NCBI RefSeq assembly: GCF_030654605.1
Contig: NZ_JAURXB010000282.1
Coordinates: 1 to 64,000 of the forward strand
Source of the DNA: Bradyrhizobium sp.
GTDB lineage: Bacteria > Pseudomonadota > Alphaproteobacteria > Rhizobiales > Xanthobacteraceae
Length of the DNA stretch: 64,000 nucleotides
Direction of reading: 5' to 3'
Shown here in pieces: positions 24,254 to 31,590 of the stretch. Made by a program: the position numbers and the translations under genes. Each line of letters starts with the position of its first letter. Position 1 is the stretch's first letter. The notes under the pieces were generated by a model, which saw nothing but the letters and a program-made list of their open reading frames with translations, was not told where the DNA came from and searched no databases.

Positions 24254-25507
24254 ATGGCGTCATCCGAAATCACCTTGGAATCGCTGCCCTCCGTCAGCCA
24301 GATTCCGGCTGCCGATTGGGATGCCTGCGCCAATCCGGCTTGCGGCCCGGATAGCCTCGACAGGCTCGACACTCTGGCCTCACGTGAGCCCGCAGCCGAG
24401 TCGAGCGCCGCATCAAGACGCCCCTATAACCCGTTCGTTTCACACGCATTTTTCTCGGCGCTGGAAGCCTCCGGCTCGGCCTGCGCGCGAACCGGCTGGG
24501 GTCCGCGCCACCTCGTCGCCAAACTCGGCGGCGCCATCGTCGGCATCGTGCCGTGCTATCTGAAATCGCACTCGCAGGGCGAATACGTGTTCGACCGCGG
24601 CTGGGCCGATGCCTATGAGCGCGCCGGTGGCCGCTACTATCCGAAACTGCAGGCCTCGGTGCCCTTTACTCCGGCCGCCGGACAGCGCCTGCTGATCCGC
24701 GACGGCGTCGATCGCGAACGTATCGGCACCACGCTGGCGAGCGGCCTGATCGCGCTGTGCGAGGCGACCAGGGCGTCATCGGTGCACGTCACCTTTGCCC
24801 GCGAATCCGAATGGAAGTTCCTCGCCGAATACGGCTTCCTGCAGCGCACCGACCAGCAGTTCCACTGGCACAATCAGGGGTACGCTTCGTTCGACGATTT
24901 CCTCGCCACCCTCAATTCGCGCCATCGCAAGGCGATCAAGCGCGAACGGCGCGAGGCGCTTTCCGTCGAGGGGATCACGGTCCACGCGCTGACCGGCCGG
25001 GACATCACCGAAGACGCCTGGGACGCCTTCTTCGACTTCTACATGGAGACCGGCTCCCGCAAATGGGGCCGCCCCTACCTCACGCGGGAGTTCTATTCGC
25101 TGATCGGCGAAACCATGGCCGATGACGTGCTGCTGGTGATGGTCAAGCGCCATGGCCGCTGGATCGCCGGCGCCATCAATTTCATCGGCTCCGACACCCT
25201 GTTCGGCCGCCACTGGGGCGCGATCGAACATCACCCGTTCCTGCATTTCGAGGTCTGCTACTATCAGGCGATCGATTTTGCCATTGCGCGCGGCCTGAAA
25301 ACCGTCGAGGCCGGCGCGCAGGGCGAACACAAGATCGCGCGCGGATATCTGCCGCAGACCACTTACTCCGCGCATTACATCGCCGACCCCGGCCTCGCCC
25401 GCGCCATCGACGAGTACCTGAAGCGCGAGCGCGCCTACGTCGCCGAGGCCGCGCGCGAACTCACCGACGCCGGACCGTTTCGCAAAGTGGCCGACGAGCC
25501 GTCTTGA
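24254..25507 (+). CDS. FemAB-like GNAT acyltransferase (DUF482/PF04339)
   Basis: 417 residues from the ATG at 24254. Recognised from NPFVSHAFFSALEASGS, YVFDRGWADAYERAGGRYYP, LNSRHRKAIKRERREA, FDFYMETGSRKWGRPYLTRE and GAQGEHKIARGYLP, the pattern of the 'peptidoglycan biosynthesis/recognition' FemAB-like family with an acetyltransferase fold. The physiological acceptor is not established. The HIT gene follows after 51 bases. Residues 30-60 (after the conserved start) are poorly conserved and low in complexity. Confidence 0.88.
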   Translation: MASSEITLESLPSVSQIPAADWDACANPACGPDSLDRLDTLASREPAAESSAASRRPYNPFVSHAFFSALEASGSACARTGWGPRHLVAKLGGAIVGIVPCYLKSHSQGEYVFDRGWADAYERAGGRYYPKLQASVPFTPAAGQRLLIRDGVDRERIGTTLASGLIALCEATRASSVHVTFARESEWKFLAEYGFLQRTDQQFHWHNQGYASFDDFLATLNSRHRKAIKRERREALSVEGITVHALTGRDITEDAWDAFFDFYMETGSRKWGRPYLTREFYSLIGETMADDVLLVMVKRHGRWIAGAINFIGSDTLFGRHWGAIEHHPFLHFEVCYYQAIDFAIARGLKTVEAGAQGEHKIARGYLPQTTYSAHYIADPGLARAIDEYLKRERAYVAEAARELTDAGPFRKVADEPS

Positions 25508-25558
25508 CGGTTCCAGCCCCCAGAAGCGAGAGTACAACCGAATTTCGAGGAGACTGCC

Positions 25559-25987
25559 ATGCCCGCCTATGACACCAACAACATCTTCGCCAAAATCCTG
25601 CGCGGCGAGTTTCCCTGCCACAAAGTGTATGAGGACGACCATGTGCTGGCGTTTCTCGACATCATGCCGCGCGCGCCGGGCCACACCCTGGTGATTCCGA
25701 AGGCCCCTGCCCGCAACATCCTCGACATCACGCCCGATGATTACGCCCACGTCGCGCGCGGCGCCCACAGGATCGCAGCCGCGGCGATGACCGCCTTCAA
25801 GGCCGACGGCATCACCGTGCAGCAATTCAACGAGGCCGCCGGCGGACAGGTGGTGTTTCACCTGCACATGCATGTGATGCCGCGCCACGACGGCATCGCG
25901 CTCTTGCCGCCGGCCAGCCGCAAGGAAGACGTCAAGGTGCTGGAGGACAATGCGACCAAGCTGATCGCGGCGCTTAAGGGCGGTTGA
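25559..25987 (+). CDS. HIT family nucleotide hydrolase
   Basis: 142 residues with a GAGGAG ribosome-binding site. Histidine-triad protein of the Hint group: NIFAKILRGEFPCHKVYEDD, FLDIMPRAPGHTLVIPK and the HLHMHVMPR triad near residue 100. These enzymes hydrolyse AMP-linked phosphoramidates or dinucleoside polyphosphates. The cysteine and histidine that bind zinc in some Hint proteins are partly present (FPCHKV). Confidence 0.93.
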   Translation: MPAYDTNNIFAKILRGEFPCHKVYEDDHVLAFLDIMPRAPGHTLVIPKAPARNILDITPDDYAHVARGAHRIAAAAMTAFKADGITVQQFNEAAGGQVVFHLHMHVMPRHDGIALLPPASRKEDVKVLEDNATKLIAALKGG

Positions 25988-26017
25988 TGCAATGGCGTGG
26001 AAGCGATAAGTCCGCTC

Positions 26018-26145
26018 CCTCATGGTGAGGAGCATCTCGGCAGCGCCCTGGCGCTGCCGACATGCGTCTCGAACCATCGGGCACACGGCCTGACGCCATC
26101 CTTCGAGACGCCGCGCGAAAGTGCGCGCGGCTCCTCAGGATGAGG
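26018..26145. repeat. Extragenic palindromic repeat, family A, copy 2 (inverted)
   Basis: Begins CCTCATGGTGAGGAGC and ends CGGCTCCTCAGGATGAGG, with GTCTCGAACCAT, CATCCTTCGAGAC and an inner GGCAGCGCC/GGCGCTGCC stem. Blocks match 8477-8579 in the reverse orientation. Located between the convergent HIT and trmO genes. Confidence 0.8.
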
Positions 26146-26172
26146 TCGGAGATAACCAAACAGCGCCTCGCC

Positions 26173-26664
26173 TCACTCCGTCTCGAAATCCCCGGGATGC
26201 GGCTGCGCCAGGGGGGTGAATTCGCAGCGGTCGGGCTTGATGTCCAGCAGCGGCGTCTCGTCGAGGCAGTCGAGGCCGCGCACCAGCACGACATTGCCCT
26301 CGATGCCGACCAGTTTGACGATCGAGGTGCCGATCGGGTTCGGCCGCACCGGCGAGCGCAGCGAGAACGCGCCGCGGGTGTTGCCGTTGTCCTTCGGGCT
26401 CTGCAGCACCAGATCGCGCCGCGACTGGTGCAGCCAGTAGATCACCTCGAGATTGCTGTAGAAGTCGACGCCCTTCAGCGCCGGCAGCCATGGCTCGAAA
26501 ATCTCGAGCCGGCAGACCGGGCCGTCGTGGCGGCCCTGCCGCGGCGTCATTTCGCGCGAGGTCCATGGCGTGCGGATGCGGCCGATGAAGTAGAGCGAAG
26601 CGTTGCCTGCTTTCGGCAGATCGACGGCGAGTTCGCCCTCGCGGACTTTGGTTTTGGCAGTCAT
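26173..26664 (-). CDS. trmO: tRNA N6-threonylcarbamoyladenosine methyltransferase TrmO (TsaA)
   Basis: 163 residues. Matches the TsaA/TrmO beta-barrel family: FIGRIRTPWTSREMTPRQG, RLEIFEPWLPALKGVDFYSN, VIYWLHQSRRD, RGAFSLRSPVRPNPIGTS and LDETPLLDIKP. TrmO methylates t6A at position 37 of tRNA-Thr using SAM. The Bug-protein gene ends four bases upstream on the same strand, so the two may be co-transcribed despite unrelated roles. Confidence 0.9.
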   Translation of the reverse strand: MTAKTKVREGELAVDLPKAGNASLYFIGRIRTPWTSREMTPRQGRHDGPVCRLEIFEPWLPALKGVDFYSNLEVIYWLHQSRRDLVLQSPKDNGNTRGAFSLRSPVRPNPIGTSIVKLVGIEGNVVLVRGLDCLDETPLLDIKPDRCEFTPLAQPHPGDFETE

Positions 26665-26668
26665 GTCG

Positions 26669-27655
26669 TCAGTCCAGTGAGATGTTCAGCTTCTTGATCA
26701 CGGCTGACCACCGCGCCCTGTCGGCATCGATGAACTCGTTGATCGCGGCGGCACTGCGCGGACGAAGCGCCGGGAAGCCGATCTTCTCCAGCGAGGCCCG
26801 GAAGGCGTCGTCGTTCAGGGCCCGGTCGAGGCTGGCGCTGACCTTCTGCGCGATATCGTCCGGCAGCTTGGCGGGTGCTGCGACGCCAAACCAGACGCTG
26901 ACGCGGTAATCGGGATAGCCGCTCTCGGCGATGGTCGGCACGTCAGGCAGATCCGGGCTTCGCTTCTCCGAACTGACGCCCAGCGGACGCAGCAAGCCCG
27001 ATTTCACCGGCGGCAGCGCCGTGCTCAACGTATCGAACATCACCTGGATGTTACCGGATATCAGATCGGTCAGCGCCGGACCCGCCCCCCGATAGGGCAC
27101 GTGAACCATGTCGACGCCCGCGATCTGCTTGAACATTTCGCCGGCCAGATGGATGGTGCCGCCGGTGCCGGCCGATCCGAAATTGACCTTGCCGGGATTC
27201 GCCTTGGCGTAGGCGACGAACTCCGCCACCGTCTTGGCCGGCACCGAGGGGTGGACTTCCATCACCACGGGCAAATCGGTCATCAGCGACAGCACCCGAA
27301 GGTCCTTCACCGGATCGTAGGGCAGCTTCTTGTAGAGCATCGGGTTGAGCACGATGATGGACGCCGCCGTGACGAACAGCGTGTAGCCGTCGGGCTCGGA
27401 TCGGGCCACGATCTCGGCGCCGATCGCGCCTTGCGCGCCGGCCTTGTTCTCGACGACGACAGGCTGCTTCAGGTCGCGGCTGAGAAACTCGCCGACCAGC
27501 CGGCCGAGAACATCGGTGGGGCCGCCCGCCGCATAGGGCACGACCAGCTTGATCGGGCGCGTCGGATATTCCGCCGCGATGGCGGCCGGCGTCGCGGCAA
27601 AGGCTGCAACAGTCAAAAGACAGCCAGCCAGAGCCGACCTTGCGCGCGAATTCAT
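26669..27655 (-). CDS. Bug family periplasmic solute-binding protein
   Basis: 328 residues with a signal peptide ending near PAAIAA. Typical tripartite tricarboxylate transporter (TctC/Bug) receptor: YPTRPIKLVVPYAAGGPTDV, VVVENKAGAQGAIGAEIVA, FGSAGTGGTIHLAGEMFK, HVPYRGAGPALTDLISG. These proteins bind carboxylated ligands. No tctA/tctB membrane genes are adjacent, so it is an orphan receptor as is common in this group; ligand unknown. Confidence 0.93.
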   Translation of the reverse strand: MNSRARSALAGCLLTVAAFAATPAAIAAEYPTRPIKLVVPYAAGGPTDVLGRLVGEFLSRDLKQPVVVENKAGAQGAIGAEIVARSEPDGYTLFVTAASIIVLNPMLYKKLPYDPVKDLRVLSLMTDLPVVMEVHPSVPAKTVAEFVAYAKANPGKVNFGSAGTGGTIHLAGEMFKQIAGVDMVHVPYRGAGPALTDLISGNIQVMFDTLSTALPPVKSGLLRPLGVSSEKRSPDLPDVPTIAESGYPDYRVSVWFGVAAPAKLPDDIAQKVSASLDRALNDDAFRASLEKIGFPALRPRSAAAINEFIDADRARWSAVIKKLNISLD

Positions 27656-27694
27656 TCCCGATTCCCCGTGATGCGTTTGAGTTGGCCGACAGTA

Positions 27695-28039
27695 TCAGCC
27701 CAGCCACCATTTGCCAGCCAGCATGACGGCCTCGCCGCCGACCACGCCGGCAAAAATCGACCGCCGCGTCAGCAAAAAGACCGCGAATCCCGCCGCCACC
27801 GCACCATAGCGCAACCAGTCCGGCACGCTGGCCAACGCGCCCGGCGGCAGCACCAGGATTTGCGCGATGACGCCGGCGAGAATCGCGGTTGCGACCGCCC
27901 TCACCCACACCAGCAGCTCGGAGCCCTCGTCGACGCCGCCGCCGAACCAGAGGCCGAGCATGCGCCAGACTTCATTGGGCAGGAAGCCCGCCACCACGAG
28001 CACCAGCAACGCCTGCCAGTCGCCGATAAAATCGCTCAT
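27695..28039 (-). CDS. azlD: AzlD family membrane protein
   Basis: 114 residues from the ATG at 28039. Four hydrophobic segments with ALLVLVVAGFLPNEVWRMLG, the AzlD pattern. AzlC and AzlD together export branched-chain amino acids. The start codon overlaps the azlC stop (ATGA), a sign of translational coupling. Confidence 0.9.
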   Translation of the reverse strand: MSDFIGDWQALLVLVVAGFLPNEVWRMLGLWFGGGVDEGSELLVWVRAVATAILAGVIAQILVLPPGALASVPDWLRYGAVAAGFAVFLLTRRSIFAGVVGGEAVMLAGKWWLG

Positions 28040-28788
28040 TTGCGTTCCCGCCACCAGTGAACGCCGTAGGCAATCGTGCCGGCCGAGATGCCGCTGATCA
28101 GGATATCGACGCCGGTGTGCAGCAGGGATACCAGCGGAAACAAAGCAAGCCCCAGCACCAGCGCCAGGACGTCGGAGAGCTGCCGGCAGTTGCGCGCGGT
28201 CGATAGCAAAAATGCCAGCGGCGTCAACAGCAGGATGGCAGCGCCCAGCAGCGGCGGCAGGTTGGCGGCCAGACCATAGCCCAGCGTGGTCGCGAAGAGG
28301 CAGACCAGGCAGAGCCCGGTGCCGAGCCCATGCGTGAACGCGATCCGCCGCTCGCGCGGCACATGCGGCAGCAGGCGGACGCATTCGACCCACAGGGTGA
28401 CCGCGATGAAATGGGTGACCAGCACCAGATGGCGCCGTTTGGTCTGAGGCGTCCGCATCATCGGCAATACGGAGACCACCATCGGAAACAGCCTGATAGC
28501 GCTGACGGTGACGGCAATCGCCGCCTGCACCACCGTCGCGCCCGATCCCAGCGTCGAAATCAGGATGATCTGCGCCGGCCCCGCCCAGACCAAAGCCGTG
28601 CTCGCCAGCACCCATCCGAGGCTGAAATGGGTGTCATGCGCCAGCGCGCCGATGCCGAGATAGGTCGCAAACAGCACCAGCGTCAGCACCGTCGAGGCGA
28701 CCGAGCGCATGCCCCATGCAAAGGCGCGCAAGGGACTGTGCCAACGGGTCGTGTCGAGCGGAGGAAGGGCCAAGGGCAACCTGACCAT
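28036..28788 (-). CDS. azlC: AzlC family branched-chain amino acid permease
   Basis: 250 residues. Hydrophobic protein with FSLGWVLASTALVWAGPAQI and PMVVSVLPMMR, the AzlC signature; large subunit of a two-component branched-chain amino acid exporter with the downstream azlD, with which it overlaps by four bases. Substrate is assigned by family only. A repeat element separates it from the transglycosylase gene upstream on the same strand. Confidence 0.9.
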   Translation of the reverse strand: MVRLPLALPPLDTTRWHSPLRAFAWGMRSVASTVLTLVLFATYLGIGALAHDTHFSLGWVLASTALVWAGPAQIILISTLGSGATVVQAAIAVTVSAIRLFPMVVSVLPMMRTPQTKRRHLVLVTHFIAVTLWVECVRLLPHVPRERRIAFTHGLGTGLCLVCLFATTLGYGLAANLPPLLGAAILLLTPLAFLLSTARNCRQLSDVLALVLGLALFPLVSLLHTGVDILISGISAGTIAYGVHWWRERK

Positions 28789-28856
28789 GTGAGTCGTGTC
28801 GGGGCATAACGATGGCGAAACGGACCAGCGTCAAGCGAGCGGCAGGCAGAGCAGAC

Positions 28857-28931
28857 CGTCATTGCGAGCGGAGCGAAGCAATCCATAGGCCGGATAGCAT
28901 CCAGTGGATCGCTTCGACGCGAAGCGAGTCA
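28857..28931. repeat. Extragenic palindromic repeat, family D
   Basis: CGTCATTGCGAGCGGAGCG followed by AAGCAATCCA, mirrored by TGGATCGCTTCG and GACGCGAAGCGAGTC. It lies immediately after the stop of the transglycosylase gene. Resembles a widespread rhizobial extragenic palindrome. Confidence 0.7.
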
Positions 28932-28937
28932 ACACGT

Positions 28938-29945
28938 TCAGCGCCTCACATTCATATTACGCAGCACCAGGCAAGCCCCGCCGGCGCGGCGGATGCGGGT
29001 GCAGAGTTCGTCGGCGGCGGGGCGCGTGTCGGCGCCGATCCGTACCTGGTAGAACGTTCGCGTGCCGCGGCTGCGCCAGATCCTGCCCGAGAGGCTCGGA
29101 TCCTGATCGCCGATCACGGCGCTCAGGCGCTTCATCGCACGTGAATACATCGCCAGCGCCCGGTCGCGATTGAAGCCGGCGGCGAGCTGCACGCCCCAGA
29201 GCTTGTCGGCGCCCAGTTTCACATGCTGCTCCAGTTCGGTGACGAAGGGATTAGGGGCGCGCCTGAGCAGGGCCATCAATTCGCGGCAGGACGAACTCGG
29301 TGCGCGGTCGGGCAGCTTGTCTTTCGTGCCAGGCCTCGCCCATTCATCGACCGTAGCACCCGTGATCGCTGACACGTAATTGCGAGTCTCCTGCGGCATA
29401 TAGCCGGAGCCATCAAGCCATTCCCGTACCCGCCGCGGCCCGGCATTGTAGGCCGCCGCCGCAAGCCCGAGATTGCCGAACTGGCCGCGCAACTCGCGCA
29501 GGAATTCCGCGGATTTCGGCAATGCCTGTACCGGATCGAAGGGATCGAGCAGCCGGCGCTCGCTGGCGGTTCCCGGCATGAATTGCGCGATGCCCTGCGC
29601 ACGCTGGCCGCTGCGCGTCACCGGTCCCACCGCATCGGATTGAAAGCGGCTCTCCTGCCAAATCACGCGGGCGTAAAACTCCAGCGGCAGGTCGTTGGCC
29701 TTCGCCGCGGATTCGATCATCAGGCACATCGCCTCGCGGGTGTCGGTCTCCCGTGCATTGTCCGCGGGCTTCTCCGCCCTGTCCTTGCTTTCATTGCCGG
29801 TGGCGGATTCTTCGACGCCGGGCTTTGCGAGTTCGCCGCCGGCCGCCGCGGGCGTGGCATCCTCGGCCATCGCCCGCGCCGCGGGCTGCGAGAGTGTCAC
29901 GACGACAACGCAAAGTGCTGCTCGCAGACCAATGACCGTTCGCAT
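28938..29945 (-). CDS. Lytic murein transglycosylase (SLT domain)
   Basis: 335 residues with a signal peptide (about 1-28). The SLT domain (about 70-190) has the catalytic Glu98 in ARVIWQESRFQSDAVGP, the AQGIAQFMPGTA motif and AAYNAGPRRVREWL. It cleaves the glycan strand of peptidoglycan with formation of 1,6-anhydroMurNAc. The C-terminal part (TRTFYQVRIGADTRPAADEL and CTRIRRAGGACLVL) looks like a SPOR-type peptidoglycan-binding segment. The stop lies just before a repeat element. Confidence 0.92.
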   Translation of the reverse strand: MRTVIGLRAALCVVVVTLSQPAARAMAEDATPAAAGGELAKPGVEESATGNESKDRAEKPADNARETDTREAMCLMIESAAKANDLPLEFYARVIWQESRFQSDAVGPVTRSGQRAQGIAQFMPGTASERRLLDPFDPVQALPKSAEFLRELRGQFGNLGLAAAAYNAGPRRVREWLDGSGYMPQETRNYVSAITGATVDEWARPGTKDKLPDRAPSSSCRELMALLRRAPNPFVTELEQHVKLGADKLWGVQLAAGFNRDRALAMYSRAMKRLSAVIGDQDPSLSGRIWRSRGTRTFYQVRIGADTRPAADELCTRIRRAGGACLVLRNMNVRR

Positions 29946-30052
29946 GGGAGCTCTGCTATCCGCTAGCCGTGCTTGACACGGGGAACCGACCGTCTAGCTA
30001 TCCAAGTCAAGCTATTCGGAAGAATGATGGCGCGGATGTGGGAGCGCAAGGC

Positions 30053-30988
30053 ATGACGGCAACTTCGGACGACCAGCTCGGCTTCGCGCCCGACGACGAC
30101 ACGCCAATTCAATACATGGCGCGGACCCGCGAGTATTATGCGGCCATCGGCTACACCACGCCCTATCGCTGGGCGCATTTTGTCGATGCGCCGTTCCAGC
30201 CGCTGAAAAAGCCGCTGGCGCAATCCCGCGTCGCGCTGATCACCACCGCAGCCCCGTTCGACCCTGCCAAGGGCGATCAGGGCCCGGGTGCCAAATACAA
30301 TGGCGGCGCCAAATTCTATACGGTCTATGACGGCGATACCTCCCGAGATCACGATCTGCGGATCTCGCACATCGCCTATGACCGCGTGCACACCAGTGCC
30401 GACGACAGCGGCACCTGGTTTCCGCTTCCGCAGCTGAGGCGGCTGGCGAGCACGCGGCGGATCGGCGAACTGGCGCCCCGCTTCTTCGGCGCGCCGACCA
30501 ACCGCAGCCATCGCGTCACCATCGAAACCGACGCCCCCGAAATCCTGGCGCGCTGCAAGGCCGACAACGTCGACGCCGCCGTGCTGGTTCCAAACTGCCC
30601 GGTCTGCCACCAGACCATCAGCCTGGTGGCCCGGCATCTCGAGGCCAACGGCATTTCCACCGTCGTGATGGGCTGCGCCAAGGACATCGTCGAACACGCC
30701 GCGGTGCCACGGTTCCTGTTCTCGGATTTTCCGCTCGGCAATTCAGCGGGCAAGCCGCACGATCCCGCGTCGCAGGCCTTTACCCTGGAGCTGGCCCTGC
30801 GGGTGCTGGAAACCGCCCCGGGTCCGCAGACCACGGTGCAATCGCCGCTGCGCTGGAGCGCGGACGCGGCGTGGAAGCGCGACTACAGCAACGCCGGCGC
30901 CCTCAGCGCCGACGAGCTGGCGCGGCTGCGGCGCGAATTCGACGCCCAGAAGGAAATCGCCCGCGGATTGCGCGAGAGCGCGGCCTGA
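30053..30988 (+). CDS. Glycine/sarcosine/betaine reductase selenoprotein B family protein (GrdB-like)
   Basis: 311 residues from the ATG at 30053 with GGAG eight bases upstream. Resembles the PF07355 family (GrdB/PrdB type): RVALITTAAPFDPAKGDQGP, DLRISHIAYDRVHT, VPNCPVCHQTISLVARHLE and ISTVVMGCAKDIVEHA. The CPVC pair takes the place where reductase B components carry a selenocysteine or redox cysteine. The clostridial enzymes reduce glycine or betaine to acetyl phosphate. No GrdA, GrdC or thioredoxin partner is adjacent, so the reaction here is unknown; it may be a stand-alone redox enzyme. Confidence 0.75.
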   Translation: MTATSDDQLGFAPDDDTPIQYMARTREYYAAIGYTTPYRWAHFVDAPFQPLKKPLAQSRVALITTAAPFDPAKGDQGPGAKYNGGAKFYTVYDGDTSRDHDLRISHIAYDRVHTSADDSGTWFPLPQLRRLASTRRIGELAPRFFGAPTNRSHRVTIETDAPEILARCKADNVDAAVLVPNCPVCHQTISLVARHLEANGISTVVMGCAKDIVEHAAVPRFLFSDFPLGNSAGKPHDPASQAFTLELALRVLETAPGPQTTVQSPLRWSADAAWKRDYSNAGALSADELARLRREFDAQKEIARGLRESAA

Positions 30989-31152
30989 GGGCTTGCGGTC
31001 GATCGAAGTAACCTCGTTTGGCTGGAGAAAGCCCTGAAATCGCGGCTTCTCCGGGCATCTTCAATTTACGTTAACGGCGCATTTTGCCGGCCGTGGTCTT
31101 TCGCCGGATGCGAAGCCGGGTATGGTCCCTTTCTTTAAGGGGAGACTTTTCC

Positions 31153-31506
31153 ATGCTGGACCGACGCCAGAACGCACGCGACAAGGTGATTTACGGCGGC
31201 GTCGCCGAGAGCGACGGTGCGACGCGTGACTGCGTGGTACGCAATATCTCCGAAAACGGCGCCAGCCTGGAGTTCAGCAACGTCATCAAGCTGCCAAGGG
31301 AACAGATGTCGCTGAAGATCGCCCGAAAGGGCCAATCCTTCCTGGCCAAAGTGATCTGGTGGCGCGATAATTTTGTCGGCGTCGCCTTCCGCGCAGAAGC
31401 TCCTGTCGAACTGCCGGTCTCCGATCTGGAGGAGCGGCTGCGCAAGAGCGAAAAGAAAAAGCGCCAGCTGCAGCGCCGCATCAAGGAGTTGATCGGCGAA
31501 GGCTGA
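31153..31506 (+). CDS. PilZ domain protein
   Basis: 117 residues from the ATG at 31153 with GGGGAG upstream. PilZ domain (about 3-85): basic DRRQNARDK at the start stands for the RxxxR c-di-GMP-binding motif and VRNISENGASLEF for the [D/N]xSxxG motif. The C-terminal 35 residues are a charged helix (LEERLRKSEKKKRQLQRRIK). A cyclic di-GMP effector of unknown target; PleD in the same window could be a source of the ligand, though there is no direct link. Confidence 0.9.
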   Translation: MLDRRQNARDKVIYGGVAESDGATRDCVVRNISENGASLEFSNVIKLPREQMSLKIARKGQSFLAKVIWWRDNFVGVAFRAEAPVELPVSDLEERLRKSEKKKRQLQRRIKELIGEG

Positions 31507-31536
31507 TCCGTCCGCGCGCCACGCACTTTATCCATC

Positions 31537-31572
31537 AAAAAAGCCGGCGGTCTCGCGACACGCCGGCTTTCT
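31537..31572. terminator. Bidirectional intrinsic terminator
   Basis: AAAGCCGGCG (31540-31549) pairs with CGCCGGCTTT (31561-31570), with A and T runs outside. It serves both the PilZ gene and the convergent clpA. Confidence 0.92.
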
Positions 31573-31590
31573 GATTCTGGTCCTGGCAGC

